Shown here piece after piece: positions 7,407 through 21,470 of a DNA stretch of 64,000 nucleotides (positions within the stretch are counted from its first letter, which is position 1; every line of letters begins with the position of its first letter). Under the pieces are notes generated by a model, which did no database searches, was not told the DNA's origin, and was given only the letters and a program-made list of their open reading frames with translations. The DNA comes from an uncultured Pelagibacteraceae bacterium (GTDB taxonomy: Bacteria; Pseudomonadota; Alphaproteobacteria; Pelagibacterales; Pelagibacteraceae): positions 1 to 64,000 of the forward strand of contig CACNUU010000002.1 of assembly GCA_902623735.1 (NCBI GenBank). Reading direction: 5' to 3'. The position numbers were made by a program, and so were the translations under genes.

Positions 7407-10400
7407 AAAAATATTAGTTGTAGGTGCTGGACCAATCATCATTGGCCAAGCTTGCGAATTTGATTATTCAGGAACTCAGGCTTGTAAGACATTAAAAGAT
7501 GAGGGTTATAGAGTTGTTTTAATCAATTCAAATCCAGCAACAATAATGACAGATCCAGATATTGCTGACAAAACATATATTGAGCCTATTACACTAGAAG
7601 TTTTAGAAAAAATTTTAAAAAAAGAAAAGCCAGATGCAATACTTCCAACAATGGGTGGCCAAACTGCTCTTAATCTTGCGATGGAGGCTGAGAAGAAAGG
7701 AATTTTAAGAAAATACAAAATTGAACTGATTGGCGCTAATTCAAAAGCTATTGCTAACGCAGAGGATAGAAAGAAATTTAGGAAAAATATGATTGAAATT
7801 GGCTTGGATCTTCCAAAATCTGAAATCGTAAACAACATAAGCCAGGCGTCGAAAGTTTTAAAAAAAATTGGTTTACCAGCAATAATTAGACCCGCTTTTA
7901 CGCTAGGAGGTTTGGGAGGAGGAATAGCAAAAAATAAAAAAGATTATTTAAAAATCATCAGAAATGGTTTACTCGAATCTCCCGTAAATCAAGTTCTTGT
8001 AGAAGAGTGTCTAGAAGGTTGGAAAGAATTTGAAATGGAGGTTGTAAGAGATAAAAAAGATAATTGTATTATTATCTGTTCAATAGAAAATGTTGATCCG
8101 ATGGGAATACATACAGGAGACTCGGTTACAGTTGCACCTGCGCTTACATTAACTGATAAAGAATACCAAGTAATGAGAAATGCCTCGATTGCTTGTTTAA
8201 AAAAAATTGGTGTTGAAACCGGTGGTTCAAATGTTCAATTTGCTATTAATCCAAAAAATGGGCGTATGGTTGTTATCGAAATGAATCCTAGAGTATCAAG
8301 ATCATCAGCTCTTGCATCAAAAGCAACAGGTTTTCCCATTGCAAAAGTTGCTGCTAAACTTGCGGTTGGTTATACATTGGATGAACTTAAAAATGAAATT
8401 ACAAAAATCACTCCAGCATCTTTTGAACCAAGTATAGATTATGTAGTAACAAAAATTCCACGATTTACTTTCGAAAAATTTTCAACTTCTCCAGAAATTC
8501 TAGGTACATCAATGAAGTCAGTTGGGGAAGCAATGGCAATAGGAAGAAACTTCAAAGAGTCTCTTCAAAAAGCATTGATATCTCTTGAGACTGGTTTTTC
8601 AGGATTAGACAGAATATTTAACCTTAACAAGAAACAAATTATGAGAAAACTTAAGGTAAATATTCCAAATAAAATCCTCCTAGTTGCTGAGGCTATTAGA
8701 AAGAAGATAAATCTAAAGAAGATCCATAGTTTGTCAAAGATTGATCCATGGTTTTTGGACCAAATAAAAGAAATTGTGGATAGCGAAAATGACATCATAA
8801 ATAAAGGATTACCCAAAAATTTTAACAATTTTAACAGGTTAAAGTCAATTGGTTTTTCAGATAAAAAACTTTCTGAGCTAGTAAACTTATCTGAAGATAT
8901 TATTAGACGAAAAAGAACTGCACTTAAAATTTTACCTGTATTTAAAAAAGTTGATACTTGTGCAGCAGAATTTAAATCTTTCACACCATATATGTATTCA
9001 ACATATCAAAGAAATCTCTCACTAAATTCAGAATGTGAGGCAGATCCCTCTGCAAAGGAAAAAATTATAATATTAGGAGGGGGTCCTAATAGAATAGGAC
9101 AAGGAATAGAATTTGATTATTGTTGTTGTCAGGCAAGTTTTGCCTTAAAAGCTGCTGGTTTTGAAACAATAATGGTTAATTGCAATCCTGAAACTGTCTC
9201 AACAGATTATGATACTAGCGACAGACTTTATTTTGAACCTTTAAAAGAAGAGTATGTTTTCAATATTATCAAAAGAGAAAAGGACAAAGGGAATTTAATA
9301 GGTATTATTACCCAATTCGGTGGTCAGACACCAATTAAATTGGCCAAATTTTTGTATGATAACAATCTTCCAATTTTGGGAACTCAGTACTCATCTATTG
9401 ACCTAGCGGAGGACAGAGATAGATTTAGAAAACTTTTAGAAAAATTAAATTTAAATCAAGCAGAAAGTGGGATTGCTAAAACTTATAAAAAAGCAATTCA
9501 AATATCTGAAAAAATAGGTTTACCTTTAATGGTCAGGCCTTCTTATGTTCTTGGGGGAAGAGCAATGGAAATTGTTTATGAAAAAAGCCAGTTAAAAAAT
9601 TTTGTAGAGGAAGCTTTTAAGGCAGCAGAAAAAAATCCAATTCTTATTGACAAGTTTATAGATCATGCGATGGAAGTAGATGTGGATGCTATTTCTGATG
9701 GTAAATTAGTGCATGTAGCCGGTATAATGCAACATATTGAAGAAGCAGGAATTCATTCTGGTGACTCAGCTTGCAGTTTGCCACCAGTTTCCATTAAACC
9801 TTTTTTGATAAAAGAAATTGAGAAACAAACAAAAAGTTTAGCATTAGCACTTAATGTAAAAGGATTCATGAATGTTCAATTTGCAATAAAAAAAGATCAA
9901 ATTTTTGTAATTGAAGTAAATCCAAGAGCAAGTCGGACAGTTCCTTTTGTCTCAAAAGCGAAGGGATTACCGTTAGCAAAGATTGCATCAAGAGTAATGG
10001 CAGGAGAGAAGCTTTCAAAATTTGATTTAAAAGATAATTCAAAAGGTATGTTTGCAGTAAAAGAAGCTGTTTTTCCATTTAATAAATTTCCTAATAGTGA
10101 TTTATTATTGGGTCCAGAAATGAAATCCACCGGTGAAGTTATGGGATTTGACAAAAATTTTGGAATGGCATACGCTAAAAGCCAAATAGCATCCTCTAAT
10201 TCATTACCTACCAAAGGATTGGCTTTTTTATCATTAAAAGACTCACATAAGGATGAAGGAATAGGACTTGCAAAAGAATTAATTAAATTAAAATTTAATC
10301 TATGCGCCACAAAAGGAACTGCTGAATATATTCAAAAACACGGAATGAAGTGTAAAATAATCAATAAAGTAAGTGGTGGATCGCCTCATATTGTTGATAT

Positions 10401-10611
10401 TTTAAATTCAAAAAAAATAGCATTAGTAATTAATACTGGTGGTGGCAATACTGAACACAGACTTAATGATGCTATCGCTTTAAGAAGAGCAACACTTAAA
10501 AATAAAGTGCCATATTGCACAAATATGTCTACTGCTCTTGCATGCATTGAGGGTATTAAATCTCTAAAGACAAAAAAATTAGAAGTGCTCTCTTTACAAG
10601 AGGTTTATTAA
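7384..10611 (+). CDS. carB: carbamoyl-phosphate synthase large subunit
   Basis: The product is 1075 residues, full length. It has the two tandem ATP-grasp halves of the family. The first begins with [19 protein letters not shown] (residues about 11-30), and the second with [20 protein letters not shown] near residue 565. An MGS-like allosteric domain ends the protein, with [15 protein letters not shown] near 943 and [13 protein letters not shown] near 1020. It combines ammonia, bicarbonate and two ATP into carbamoyl phosphate. The ATG lies inside the end of carA (23-base overlap), so the two subunits are made from one message. The next gene starts 114 bases downstream. Confidence 0.98.
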   Translation: MPKRKDLKKILVVGAGPIIIGQACEFDYSGTQACKTLKDEGYRVVLINSNPATIMTDPDIADKTYIEPITLEVLEKILKKEKPDAILPTMGGQTALNLAMEAEKKGILRKYKIELIGANSKAIANAEDRKKFRKNMIEIGLDLPKSEIVNNISQASKVLKKIGLPAIIRPAFTLGGLGGGIAKNKKDYLKIIRNGLLESPVNQVLVEECLEGWKEFEMEVVRDKKDNCIIICSIENVDPMGIHTGDSVTVAPALTLTDKEYQVMRNASIACLKKIGVETGGSNVQFAINPKNGRMVVIEMNPRVSRSSALASKATGFPIAKVAAKLAVGYTLDELKNEITKITPASFEPSIDYVVTKIPRFTFEKFSTSPEILGTSMKSVGEAMAIGRNFKESLQKALISLETGFSGLDRIFNLNKKQIMRKLKVNIPNKILLVAEAIRKKINLKKIHSLSKIDPWFLDQIKEIVDSENDIINKGLPKNFNNFNRLKSIGFSDKKLSELVNLSEDIIRRKRTALKILPVFKKVDTCAAEFKSFTPYMYSTYQRNLSLNSECEADPSAKEKIIILGGGPNRIGQGIEFDYCCCQASFALKAAGFETIMVNCNPETVSTDYDTSDRLYFEPLKEEYVFNIIKREKDKGNLIGIITQFGGQTPIKLAKFLYDNNLPILGTQYSSIDLAEDRDRFRKLLEKLNLNQAESGIAKTYKKAIQISEKIGLPLMVRPSYVLGGRAMEIVYEKSQLKNFVEEAFKAAEKNPILIDKFIDHAMEVDVDAISDGKLVHVAGIMQHIEEAGIHSGDSACSLPPVSIKPFLIKEIEKQTKSLALALNVKGFMNVQFAIKKDQIFVIEVNPRASRTVPFVSKAKGLPLAKIASRVMAGEKLSKFDLKDNSKGMFAVKEAVFPFNKFPNSDLLLGPEMKSTGEVMGFDKNFGMAYAKSQIASSNSLPTKGLAFLSLKDSHKDEGIGLAKELIKLKFNLCATKGTAEYIQKHGMKCKIINKVSGGSPHIVDILNSKKIALVINTGGGNTEHRLNDAIALRRATLKNKVPYCTNMSTALACIEGIKSLKTKKLEVLSLQEVY

Positions 10612-10632
10612 ACGTATTCAATCTTTAGTTGA

Positions 10633-10660
10633 AATATTTTTAAAAAATATTATTTTTTTT
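10633..10660 (+). terminator. possible weak terminator after carB
   Basis: A perfect 9-base inverted repeat (AATATTTTT, one A, AAAAATATT) is followed directly by a run of T. It sits about 20 bases after the carB stop codon. The stem has no G-C pair, so it would be weak, and such repeats can arise by chance in AT-rich DNA. Confidence 0.3.
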
Positions 10661-10725
10661 ACCCAAAATGATGAGTAACATTGTTGTCATAATAAAAGAA
10701 TTAAATTTAAATAAAATTATAAATT

Positions 10726-10971
10726 ATGAGTTCAGAGTTAAAAGAAATTTTAGATCATCCTATAGAGAAGGACGGAAACTTAATTAATGCAAGAGTTTTA
10801 AGTTTTCCAAATGAACTAAAAACTAGTAGACATGAAAAAATCATATCTACAACTGACAGTTTTTGGAAAATCAATGACAAATCAAATGAAGATCAATTGA
10901 GAGCAGTTGTAGGTGTGTGTTATATGGTTGGAGCTTTAATTTTAATAGGTCTTTACTCAAATCTTATATAA
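10726..10971 (+). CDS. small single-span membrane protein of unknown function
   Basis: The product is 81 residues. The first 57 are polar, with several charged patches. The last 24 form one hydrophobic helix (AVVGVCYMVGALILIGLYSNLI), so the protein is probably tail-anchored in the inner membrane with the N-terminus outside the bilayer. I do not recognise a family. It has its own 114-base upstream region and faces a minus-strand gene that ends 8 bases downstream. Its coding-like composition and clean ATG make it probably real, but function cannot be inferred. Confidence 0.6.
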   Translation: MSSELKEILDHPIEKDGNLINARVLSFPNELKTSRHEKIISTTDSFWKINDKSNEDQLRAVVGVCYMVGALILIGLYSNLI

Positions 10972-10979
10972 AAATTTCA

Positions 10980-11642
10980 TTATTTAACTTTCCAATCAGT
11001 TTTAAAAGTTACATAATTAACTTGCACGCATCTTCTCTCCTTAATAATTTTTTTCTTTTCCATTCCATGCCACGTATCTGGACCACTGGTAAATAAATAT
11101 CCATAGTTATGTTTATAAGGAACAGTTTTGACTTTCTCTAATTTTTTATTATAGAAATCTGTACCTAAATTTTCAGACTCGTTTTCATTATTTACAAAAA
11201 TTAAACCTGACATCAATTTTTCTTTAATATCACAATGAGGTTTTAACCAAAACCCTTCTCTATCACATATAACTTCAACTCTTACATAGGAATTAGATAA
11301 ATCTTTATTTATCATTTTTGACAAAGTCTGGTGTATTTCTTGTGACTGGAGTTCGTTTATGAATTTTACAAGATTTGGAAATCTAGACTCATTTTCTTTT
11401 GTAACAAAACATCTAAATTTTAATGCTTTTCCTCCTGATGCAATCCCTTCTCTAAATTCTGCCGCTCCATCATCAATTGCTCTTGTGCCGTCATAAGTTA
11501 AATTGTGTTTTGTAACATCTGGAATATCTGCTTTGATTATTTCTTGAATTGACTCTTCAGTAAGTGCGTTACTATATTCCCAATGATCAAAAGGGAAATC
11601 ATATTTTTTAGATAAGTTTAAGATTGAATTAAGAAAAGTCAT
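10980..11642 (-). CDS. 2OG-Fe(II) oxygenase superfamily-like protein
   Basis: The product is 220 residues. The second half shows the iron-binding pattern of 2-oxoglutarate/Fe(II) dioxygenases. His and Asp occur in FWLKPHCDIKEK near residue 133, a distal His in DTWHGME near residue 189, and an Arg-rich strand RRCVQVNYV about ten residues later could bind the 2-oxoglutarate carboxylate. The substrate is unknown. The start codon lies inside the end of the ELM1-like gene upstream (14-base overlap), so the two are translated from one message. That pairing suggests a shared process, possibly modification of a surface molecule, but this is inference. Confidence 0.65.
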   Translation of the reverse strand: MTFLNSILNLSKKYDFPFDHWEYSNALTEESIQEIIKADIPDVTKHNLTYDGTRAIDDGAAEFREGIASGGKALKFRCFVTKENESRFPNLVKFINELQSQEIHQTLSKMINKDLSNSYVRVEVICDREGFWLKPHCDIKEKLMSGLIFVNNENESENLGTDFYNKKLEKVKTVPYKHNYGYLFTSGPDTWHGMEKKKIIKERRCVQVNYVTFKTDWKVK

Positions 11643-12579
11643 AATTGTTTAATTGATCTTTTATATATCTCGATATTCGTTCTGTTTCATTAAGTTTTTC
11701 ATACTTCCAAGTTTCTACAGTGTCCTCTAAATCTCTTATTATATTAAGCGTCTTAAATAATTCAAAAAACCTTCTAAACCGTACATTTTTTTTAATATTC
11801 TTCATCTGTGCAACATAGATCGGTTTGCCGGTTATCGCAGCTTCTGAAATCATGGATGTTGAGTCACAGGTAACAACAATAAAATCTGCCAATTTAAGTG
11901 ATGAGAGATAAGCTTTTTTGTCAACTTCTGAGATTATAACTTGGTTTTTATCAAAGTAACTTTTTGCTTTTTTTATTATTCTTTGAGGGGTTCTCATAGA
12001 TGGTATGAAAATTAGTTGATAATTATTATCTATGAAATTTTTTTTTATTTTTGTGAAAATTTCATCTACTTCTTTATCATTATAATCATAATATTTATTT
12101 GGCCCACCAACAACTAAGGTAACTTTTTTATCTTTACTAGTTTGAAGTTTTAAATAATTCTGATTATCCATTAGTTCATTTTCTCTTAAATAATGAATTG
12201 CTCCTTTGCTTGGCAAAACATTTGGTCCTTTAATACCATCATGCTCTGGTATTATAGTATAATCAAAATTATATAAAGAAACCTTAGGATCTTGAATATG
12301 TATACTCATGATCTTGTTCTTAAATTTTTTTTTTAGATAAATTGATGGAATGACACTTTTTCTTCCACAAGAGATTACTATATCAAATTTTTTATCAATT
12401 TTATTTTTAAAAACAAATTTTTGTACAGGTGTAAACTTAGGTGGAATCAGTTTCCAAAAGTAATTTAATTCAATTTTTTCGTGTATAAAATCTACATCTA
12501 ATGCTTTAGCAAGACCCTCTACTTGGCTAATCATGCCATGCATTCCCTCGGTCAATAATATACCTTTTAATTTAGTCAT
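11629..12579 (-). CDS. ELM1-like family protein (GT-B-fold-like)
   Basis: The product is 316 residues. It resembles the family named after plant mitochondrial fission factor ELM1, common in alphaproteobacteria. Near the N-terminus is LLTEGMHGMISQVEGLAKAL, then FDIVISCGRKSVIP near residue 86, IHIQDPK near 115, VVGGPNKYYDY near 155, and a C-terminal VTCDSTSMISEAAITGKPIYV near 235. The last segment looks like the donor-binding region of GT-B glycosyltransferases. The biochemical role in bacteria is not established. It is divergent from trxB across only 21 bases and overlaps the next gene by 14 bases. Confidence 0.75.
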   Translation of the reverse strand: MTKLKGILLTEGMHGMISQVEGLAKALDVDFIHEKIELNYFWKLIPPKFTPVQKFVFKNKIDKKFDIVISCGRKSVIPSIYLKKKFKNKIMSIHIQDPKVSLYNFDYTIIPEHDGIKGPNVLPSKGAIHYLRENELMDNQNYLKLQTSKDKKVTLVVGGPNKYYDYNDKEVDEIFTKIKKNFIDNNYQLIFIPSMRTPQRIIKKAKSYFDKNQVIISEVDKKAYLSSLKLADFIVVTCDSTSMISEAAITGKPIYVAQMKNIKKNVRFRRFFELFKTLNIIRDLEDTVETWKYEKLNETERISRYIKDQLNNYDFS

Positions 12580-12600
12580 TAATTACTATATAGCTTTCAT

Positions 12601-13545
12601 ATGAGTCAAAATCCAACTAAACACACAAAAGTGTTAATAATTGGATCTGGTCCTGCCGGATACACAGCTGCTGTTTATGCGGCTAGAGCAATGTTAAATC
12701 CTATACTTGTATATGGATCTGAGCCAGGTGGACAGCTTACAACAACTACTGATGTTGAAAATTTCCCTGGGTTTGCAGATGTAATTCAAGGACCTTGGTT
12801 AATGGATCAAATGAAAGAACAAGCTAAAGCTGTAGGGACTGAAATGGTTGAGGATCATATTAGTTCAGTAAATTTAAAAACCTCTCCGTTCAAAGCAATT
12901 GGAGATAGCGGCCAAATATATACCGCAGACAGTATTATTATTTCAACGGGTGCCCAAGCTAGGTGGTTAAATTTAAAATCTGAGCAAGAATTTAGGGGAT
13001 TTGGTGTTTCAGCTTGTGCAACTTGTGATGGTTTCTTTTTTAAAAATAAGGAAGTGGCTGTTGTTGGTGGTGGTAATGCTGCAGTTGAAGAAGCAATGTT
13101 TTTAACAAAATTTGCATCCAAAGTGAAACTAATTCATAGACGAGATAATTTAAGAGCTGAAAAAATGCTTCAAAAAAAATTAATGGAAAATAAGAAAATT
13201 GAAATTATGTGGGATACAGTGGTTGAGGACATAGTTGGAGATAAAGAGCCTAAAAATGTAAAGGGCATTAAAATAAAAAATCTTAAAACAGACAAAGTTG
13301 AGGAGATCAAGTTGGATGGAGTATTTATTGCCATAGGTCATGATCCAGCAACACAATTATTCAAAGATCAACTTCAAATGGATAAGGAGGGATATTTGAT
13401 AACCAAACCAGACTCTACAGAAACTAATATTCCTGGTGTTTACGCGGCCGGTGACGTCAAAGATAAAACATTTAGACAAGCTGTTACTGCTGCTGGAATG
13501 GGCTGTATGGCAGCTCTTGAAGCTGAAAAATTTTTATCACATTAA
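12601..13545 (+). CDS. trxB: thioredoxin reductase
   Basis: The product is 314 residues, typical of the low-molecular-weight class. It has an FAD-binding IIGSGPAGYTAA near residue 13, the redox-active pair Cys139/Cys142 in CATC, an NADPH-binding VVGGGNAAVEEA near residue 153, and a C-terminal GVYAAGDV FAD motif near residue 280. It uses NADPH to reduce thioredoxin. A TATATA sequence ends 8 bases before the ATG, so transcription could begin only one or two bases upstream of the start. That would make the mRNA almost leaderless. The next gene begins one base after its stop codon. Confidence 0.97.
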   Translation: MSQNPTKHTKVLIIGSGPAGYTAAVYAARAMLNPILVYGSEPGGQLTTTTDVENFPGFADVIQGPWLMDQMKEQAKAVGTEMVEDHISSVNLKTSPFKAIGDSGQIYTADSIIISTGAQARWLNLKSEQEFRGFGVSACATCDGFFFKNKEVAVVGGGNAAVEEAMFLTKFASKVKLIHRRDNLRAEKMLQKKLMENKKIEIMWDTVVEDIVGDKEPKNVKGIKIKNLKTDKVEEIKLDGVFIAIGHDPATQLFKDQLQMDKEGYLITKPDSTETNIPGVYAAGDVKDKTFRQAVTAAGMGCMAALEAEKFLSH

Positions 13546-13546
13546 A

Positions 13547-14494
13547 GTGAAAAATAACCTTCATGTATTTTTAGGTGCGACTGTAGCTGATGCAGCAGCA
13601 AGACCTTTGCATTGGGTCTACAATCAAAAACAGCTTAAATCTTATATCAAAGGAAAAAAAGACTTTTCATTTTTAAAAAAAAATAAAAGTCCTTTCTATA
13701 ATATCAAAACAGGTAAAGTTTCAGGATATAATGATGTGGGTCAAGTAATGTTTAAAACATTAATTGAGGGACATGATAATGTAAATAATAGGTTTAAAAA
13801 AAATATTATCCAAAATTTTGGTCCTGGTAGTATATATTGGAAAAATTTAAACCTTAGATCGAAATATAAAAAAGTAAGAGACTGGCGTGGTATTATAAAA
13901 GGACCTTGGATACACCAAAATATAATTGAGACTGTCAAAAATATTAAATTGAAAAAAAAATACACAGGTGGTTCTAAGGTAAATGAGTCAGATGGTTTTT
14001 GTGCGAGCCTTCCCTACTATCTTTATGGTTTTAGTTTTAAAAGTTTAGAAAAAATAATTTCTACAGTAACAATTTCAAAAATTAGCCTCAGATATGCATT
14101 AGCAAAATTTTATTTAATAGATCTAGCATTAAAAGGAGCCAAAAACCCATTAGATGAATTTATTAAAAAGTTTGAAAATAATCCATACTTCAAAAATATT
14201 GTTAAAGATATTTCTAAAATTAAAAAGTTAAAATCAAAGTCTCATCCAGCTGTTGTAAAAAAACTGGGTATGGCTTGTAGTTATCCAGGCACTTTTAATA
14301 GCTCAATATTTGCGATAATAAATTCAACAAGCTACAAAGATGCTGTTTTAAAAACAATAAAATCTGGTGGATGCAGTTGCTCGAGAGCAAATTTTATTGG
14401 AGCTTATTTTGCTGCTTTAAAAGGATTAAATTCTATTCCAAAATCTTGGATTAAAAAGACCATCCCTGCCAAAAAAATTATGAAACAAGATTGA
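13547..14494 (+). CDS. ADP-ribosylglycohydrolase family (J1-crystallin-like), altered active site
   Basis: I place the start at the GTG at 13547, one base after the trxB stop, giving 315 residues. A longer frame running back into trxB adds no recognisable sequence. The N-terminus VFLGATVADAAARPLHWVY is typical of the J1-crystallin branch of ADP-ribosylglycohydrolases. The C-terminal signature, normally GGD-x-D/S-x-x, reads GGCSCSRANFIGAYFAAL, so the metal-binding Asp is replaced by Cys. The mid-region GYNDVGQVMF replaces the usual TDDTQ. It may be an inactive or re-purposed member. Co-transcription with trxB is likely, and the two Cys make a redox link conceivable. Confidence 0.75.
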   Translation: MKNNLHVFLGATVADAAARPLHWVYNQKQLKSYIKGKKDFSFLKKNKSPFYNIKTGKVSGYNDVGQVMFKTLIEGHDNVNNRFKKNIIQNFGPGSIYWKNLNLRSKYKKVRDWRGIIKGPWIHQNIIETVKNIKLKKKYTGGSKVNESDGFCASLPYYLYGFSFKSLEKIISTVTISKISLRYALAKFYLIDLALKGAKNPLDEFIKKFENNPYFKNIVKDISKIKKLKSKSHPAVVKKLGMACSYPGTFNSSIFAIINSTSYKDAVLKTIKSGGCSCSRANFIGAYFAALKGLNSIPKSWIKKTIPAKKIMKQD

Positions 14495-14496
14495 AG

Positions 14497-17879
<3,383 letters not shown>

Positions 17880-17898
<19 letters not shown>

Positions 17899-18635
17899 TC
17901 ATTACTGGTGGAGCTACAAGAATAGGGGCCGCAATAGCAGAAAAGCTATCTGGACCAAATGTAGAAATAACTATTCACTTCAATAAATCAAAATCTAAAG
18001 CAGAGAACTTAAAAAAAAAATTACAAAAGTTGGGAACAACAGTTTATTTGATAAAAGGTGATTTAAGTAAAGAAAAAGAAATATACAATGTTATCAAATT
18101 CTCAAAATCAAAAATGAATTTTTTTGATTGCTTGATAAATAACGCCTCTTTATTTGAAAATGATAAGTTGGAAAATTTTACTTCAAAAAGCTGGGAAAAT
18201 CATATTTCCACAAATCTCAAAGCCCCTGCTCTTTTATCAAAGGAATTTTCAAAAAATGTAAGAGGAAAAAACAATAATATCATTAATATTATTGATCAAA
18301 GAATTTTCAAACTAACTCCCTATTTCTTCTCCTACACATTAAGTAAAACAGGTTTATACACCTTAACCAAGACAAGTGCGATGAGTCTATCACCAAATAT
18401 AAGAGTAAATGGTATTGCACCAGGACCAACAATCAAAAATAAAAGACAGTCAGAAAAACACTTTAAAAGTCAGTATTTAGCGACACCACTTAAGCAACAA
18501 GTGAATGTAAAGGAAATTTGTAATGCAGTTGACTTTTTTATAAAAAACAGTTCTATTACTGGTCAAGTTTTGGCAGTAGATAGTGGTCAGAACTTAAATT
18601 GGCAAACACCAGATATCATGAATGGAAAAGAATGA
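17880..18635 (+). CDS. short-chain dehydrogenase, pteridine-reductase-like (FolM/PTR1 type)
   Basis: The product is 251 residues, starting at a GTG inside the end of uvrB. The nucleotide motif reads TGGATRIG; the Arg in place of the first Gly of TGxxxGIG is typical of pteridine reductases. NNAS is present near residue 88, and the catalytic YTLSK (Tyr-x3-Lys) near 156-160. The usual catalytic Ser is replaced by Asp in IIDQRIF, which is also a feature of PTR1/FolM. It probably reduces dihydrofolate or a pterin using NADPH. The overlap with folB (ATGA) directly downstream strengthens a folate role. Another SDR activity remains possible. Confidence 0.8.
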
Positions 18636-19057
18636 AAAAAAATAATTTTAAAGTCATAAAAATTGATAAAAATAAATCATTATTCAATTACGAAAAAAAA
18701 ATTCTTATTAACGAATTAATTTTAGACTTAAAACTTGGTTACTACGATTTTGAAAAAATAAAACCCCAAAAAGTAAAGTTTAGTCTCGAGATAGATTACC
18801 AAGATAAAAAGCCTTCAAATGATAAAGATCTAAGATCAATTGTAAATTATGGAACTATTGTAAAATTAATTAAAAAACTAGTGAAAAAAAAACATTATAA
18901 CTTTTTAGAAACTTTGGCAGAGGCAGTTTTTGATGAATTATTTAAAGACAAGAGAATTGGCAAAATTATGCTAAAAATTGAAAAATTAGAGATCTTAAAA
19001 GATTGTTCATCGGTTGGAATACAAATTTCAAAGATAAGAAGTCATGTTAAGTCCTGA
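18632..19057 (+). CDS. folB: dihydroneopterin aldolase
   Basis: I chose the ATG at 18632 (141 residues), which overlaps the upstream stop as ATGA. An upstream ATG at 18599 would only add residues coded within the SDR gene. Visible FolB features are [19 protein letters not shown] near residue 20, [12 protein letters not shown], a central [27 protein letters not shown] (a conserved Glu in the active site) and the end [13 protein letters not shown]. It cleaves dihydroneopterin to hydroxymethyl-dihydropterin and glycolaldehyde in folate synthesis. It is a divergent copy, somewhat longer than usual at the N-terminus, and overlaps uvrC by 14 bases. Confidence 0.82.
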   Translation: MKKNNFKVIKIDKNKSLFNYEKKILINELILDLKLGYYDFEKIKPQKVKFSLEIDYQDKKPSNDKDLRSIVNYGTIVKLIKKLVKKKHYNFLETLAEAVFDELFKDKRIGKIMLKIEKLEILKDCSSVGIQISKIRSHVKS

Positions 19058-20879
19058 GTCTGGTAAAGAAGTAATTAAAAAAGAACTTCCTTTAATTCCT
19101 AAACTACCCGGTGTTTACCGTATGTTAAACGACAAGGATGACATTCTTTATGTTGGAAAAGCAAAAAATTTACCTAATAGGCTTAAAAGTTATATATCTG
19201 AAAAAAACCATATTATTCGTACTGAAAGAATGTTATCTCAAACTAAAAAGCTTGAGATTACAACCACTTCTAATGAAAGCGAGGCCTTACTACTAGAAGC
19301 AAACCTGATTAAAAAACATAAACCAAAATTTAATATATTGCTTAAAGATGATAAATCATTTCCTTATATATTTATCTCAGATCATGAATTTCCACGTATA
19401 GAAAGGCACAGAGGAGCAAAGAATAAATCTGGAAAATATTATGGACCATTTGCAAGTTCTTTAGCAGTAAACAGTGCCATAAAAACTATTCAAAGAATTT
19501 TTTTATTAAGATCTTGTACTGATATACAAGTTCAAGCTGGAGACAAAACTTGCTTTAATTATTTTTTGAAGAGATGCGCTGGCCCATGTGGGGGAAAGAT
19601 TGACAAAGAAGACTATAGTAAATTAGTTGATGCAGCAGATGAATTTTTAAGCAAAGGTAGATCAAGAAAAATACAACAAACACTCTCTTCTCAAATGGAA
19701 GATGCAAGCGAAGAACTAGATTTCGAAAAAGCTGCAATCATAAGAGATAAAATTAAATCTTTAAATATTATACAATCTTCTTTAACAATAAGTGATATTA
19801 ATTTGTCAGAAGCAGATGTTATTGCGGGTTATAAAGAGTCGGGTAAAACCTGTATTCAAGTTTTTTTTTATCGTTCAAAACAAAATTGGGGTAATCAAGC
19901 TTTTTTTCCTAAACATGATCCCGATGAAAAACTAACAAATATTCTAAATTCTTTTATATCTCAATTCTATGAAAATAAGGCTGTTCCAAAGTCAATAATA
20001 CTTAGTGAAGAAATTAAGGAAAAGAAATTGATAGAGGATACACTTTCAAAAAAAGAGAATAAACAAATAAATATTTCTATTGCAAAAAAAGGTTCAAAAC
20101 TTAAAGTTGTAAATTTAGCGATTAAGAATGCTAAAAATAGTTTAAACAGAAATCTTTATGAAAATCAGAATAATAAAGAGTTGTTAGATAATATTGCAAA
20201 AAAATTTAAGATTGAAAATAGCATAAGTCTTATTGAAGTATATGATAATAGTCATATTCAAGGAACTAATAGTGTTGGTGCACTGATTACATATGGTGAA
20301 GAGGGTTTTGTAAAAAAAAGGTATAGAAAATTTAATATTAAAAATGAAAATTTTAAACAAGATGATTACGGTATGATACGAGAAGTTTTAGGAAGAAGAT
20401 TTAAGCGTGCAATACAAGAAAAAGGGAATTATCTCACGTTTCCAGACCTAGTATTAATTGATGGTGGAAAAGGACAATATTCGTCAGCAAGAGAAACCCT
20501 CAATGAATTAGGTTTAAATGAAATACCAATAATAGCAATTGCTAAAGGGAAACTTAGAAACAGTGGAAATGAGACTTTTTTTCATAATGGCAGAGAATTT
20601 AAATTTTTAAAGAATGACCCGACTTTATTTTTTTTACAAAGAGTACGTGATGAAGCTCATAGATTTGCGATAAGTGCACATAGAGCTAAAAGAAAAAAGG
20701 GGATCAGCAAATCTTTGCTAGATCAAATAGAAGGGATTGGCTCAATTCGAAAAAGGGCTCTTTTAAACCATTTTGGATCAGCTAGAGCAGTTGAGTCTGC
20801 TAGCCTAGACGAAATTAAATCAGTTGAAGGTGTTGAAGAAAAAGTAGCAAAAAAGATATATAATTTCTTTCACGAATAA
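19044..20879 (+). CDS. uvrC: excinuclease ABC subunit C
   Basis: The product is 611 residues. The N-terminal GIY-YIG nuclease domain is seen as LPGVYRM and [18 protein letters not shown] (residues about 21-50). The UVR domain ([16 protein letters not shown]) is near 227. The RNase H-like second nuclease contains [13 protein letters not shown] near 395 and [11 protein letters not shown] near 470, and tandem helix-hairpin-helix motifs end the protein. With UvrB it makes the 3' and 5' incisions of nucleotide excision repair. It begins inside the end of folB and is followed by pgsA after 6 bases, continuing a five-gene string that starts with uvrB. Confidence 0.97.
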   Translation: MLSPESGKEVIKKELPLIPKLPGVYRMLNDKDDILYVGKAKNLPNRLKSYISEKNHIIRTERMLSQTKKLEITTTSNESEALLLEANLIKKHKPKFNILLKDDKSFPYIFISDHEFPRIERHRGAKNKSGKYYGPFASSLAVNSAIKTIQRIFLLRSCTDIQVQAGDKTCFNYFLKRCAGPCGGKIDKEDYSKLVDAADEFLSKGRSRKIQQTLSSQMEDASEELDFEKAAIIRDKIKSLNIIQSSLTISDINLSEADVIAGYKESGKTCIQVFFYRSKQNWGNQAFFPKHDPDEKLTNILNSFISQFYENKAVPKSIILSEEIKEKKLIEDTLSKKENKQINISIAKKGSKLKVVNLAIKNAKNSLNRNLYENQNNKELLDNIAKKFKIENSISLIEVYDNSHIQGTNSVGALITYGEEGFVKKRYRKFNIKNENFKQDDYGMIREVLGRRFKRAIQEKGNYLTFPDLVLIDGGKGQYSSARETLNELGLNEIPIIAIAKGKLRNSGNETFFHNGREFKFLKNDPTLFFLQRVRDEAHRFAISAHRAKRKKGISKSLLDQIEGIGSIRKRALLNHFGSARAVESASLDEIKSVEGVEEKVAKKIYNFFHE

Positions 20880-20885
20880 AAAATT

Positions 20886-21470
20886 ATGCTTAGGAAAATA
20901 CCAAATATTCTTACAGTGGGTAGGATTTTAATTGTACCTTTTTTTGTTCTTGCTTTTTACTTACCGGGTTTTTATGGAGATTTGACAGCACTAATATTAT
21001 TTATTGTCGCCTCCTTCACAGATTTTTTAGATGGGATGTTAGCTAGATTTCTTGGCGAGGAATCTAAATTAGGTGAATTATTAGACCCTATCGCAGATAA
21101 AATAATTGTTGCAGCGGCATTAATCTTACTAGTGATGGATGGCACAATAAGAAATTATGAGGTTATTGCGGCAATCATAATTTTGACAAGAGAAATTTTA
21201 ATCTCTGGTTTAAGAGAATTTTTAGCGAAAGGAAAAATAAAACTTCCCGTCTCAAATCTTGCGAAGCTAAAAACAGTATTGCAGATGGTATCAATTGCAC
21301 TTTTATTGTCTGGCGAAACAGGAAATAAAATTATAAATTTTCAAGACTATAATGCTCAAACAATTGGAATTGTTCTCTTATGGCTTTCAGCAGCGCTAAC
21401 ACTTTTTACTGGTTATGATTACATGCGTAAAGGAATTGATCATGCTATATCTGAGGATAATAAAGATTAA
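20886..21470 (+). CDS. pgsA: CDP-diacylglycerol-glycerol-3-phosphate 3-phosphatidyltransferase
   Basis: The product is 194 residues with about four to five membrane helices. The CDP-alcohol phosphotransferase signature DG-x2-AR-x8-G-x3-D-x3-D is complete (DGMLAR, then G, D and D near residues 48-71). It makes phosphatidylglycerol phosphate at the inner membrane, the first committed step to phosphatidylglycerol and cardiolipin. It is the last gene of the uvrB-to-pgsA string. uvrC-pgsA adjacency is common in proteobacteria. Its 3' end overlaps the opposing ilvE gene by four bases. Confidence 0.95.
   Translation: MLRKIPNILTVGRILIVPFFVLAFYLPGFYGDLTALILFIVASFTDFLDGMLARFLGEESKLGELLDPIADKIIVAAALILLVMDGTIRNYEVIAAIIILTREILISGLREFLAKGKIKLPVSNLAKLKTVLQMVSIALLLSGETGNKIINFQDYNAQTIGIVLLWLSAALTLFTGYDYMRKGIDHAISEDNKD

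Noticed and set aside
9866..10310. Minus-strand open frames inside carB
   Set aside because: They are antisense shadows of strongly conserved carB sequence and have no family features or spacing of a gene.
13436..13546. Start of the J1-like protein inside trxB
   Set aside because: The extra 37 residues are the out-of-frame reading of conserved trxB sequence; the GTG right after the trxB stop fits better.
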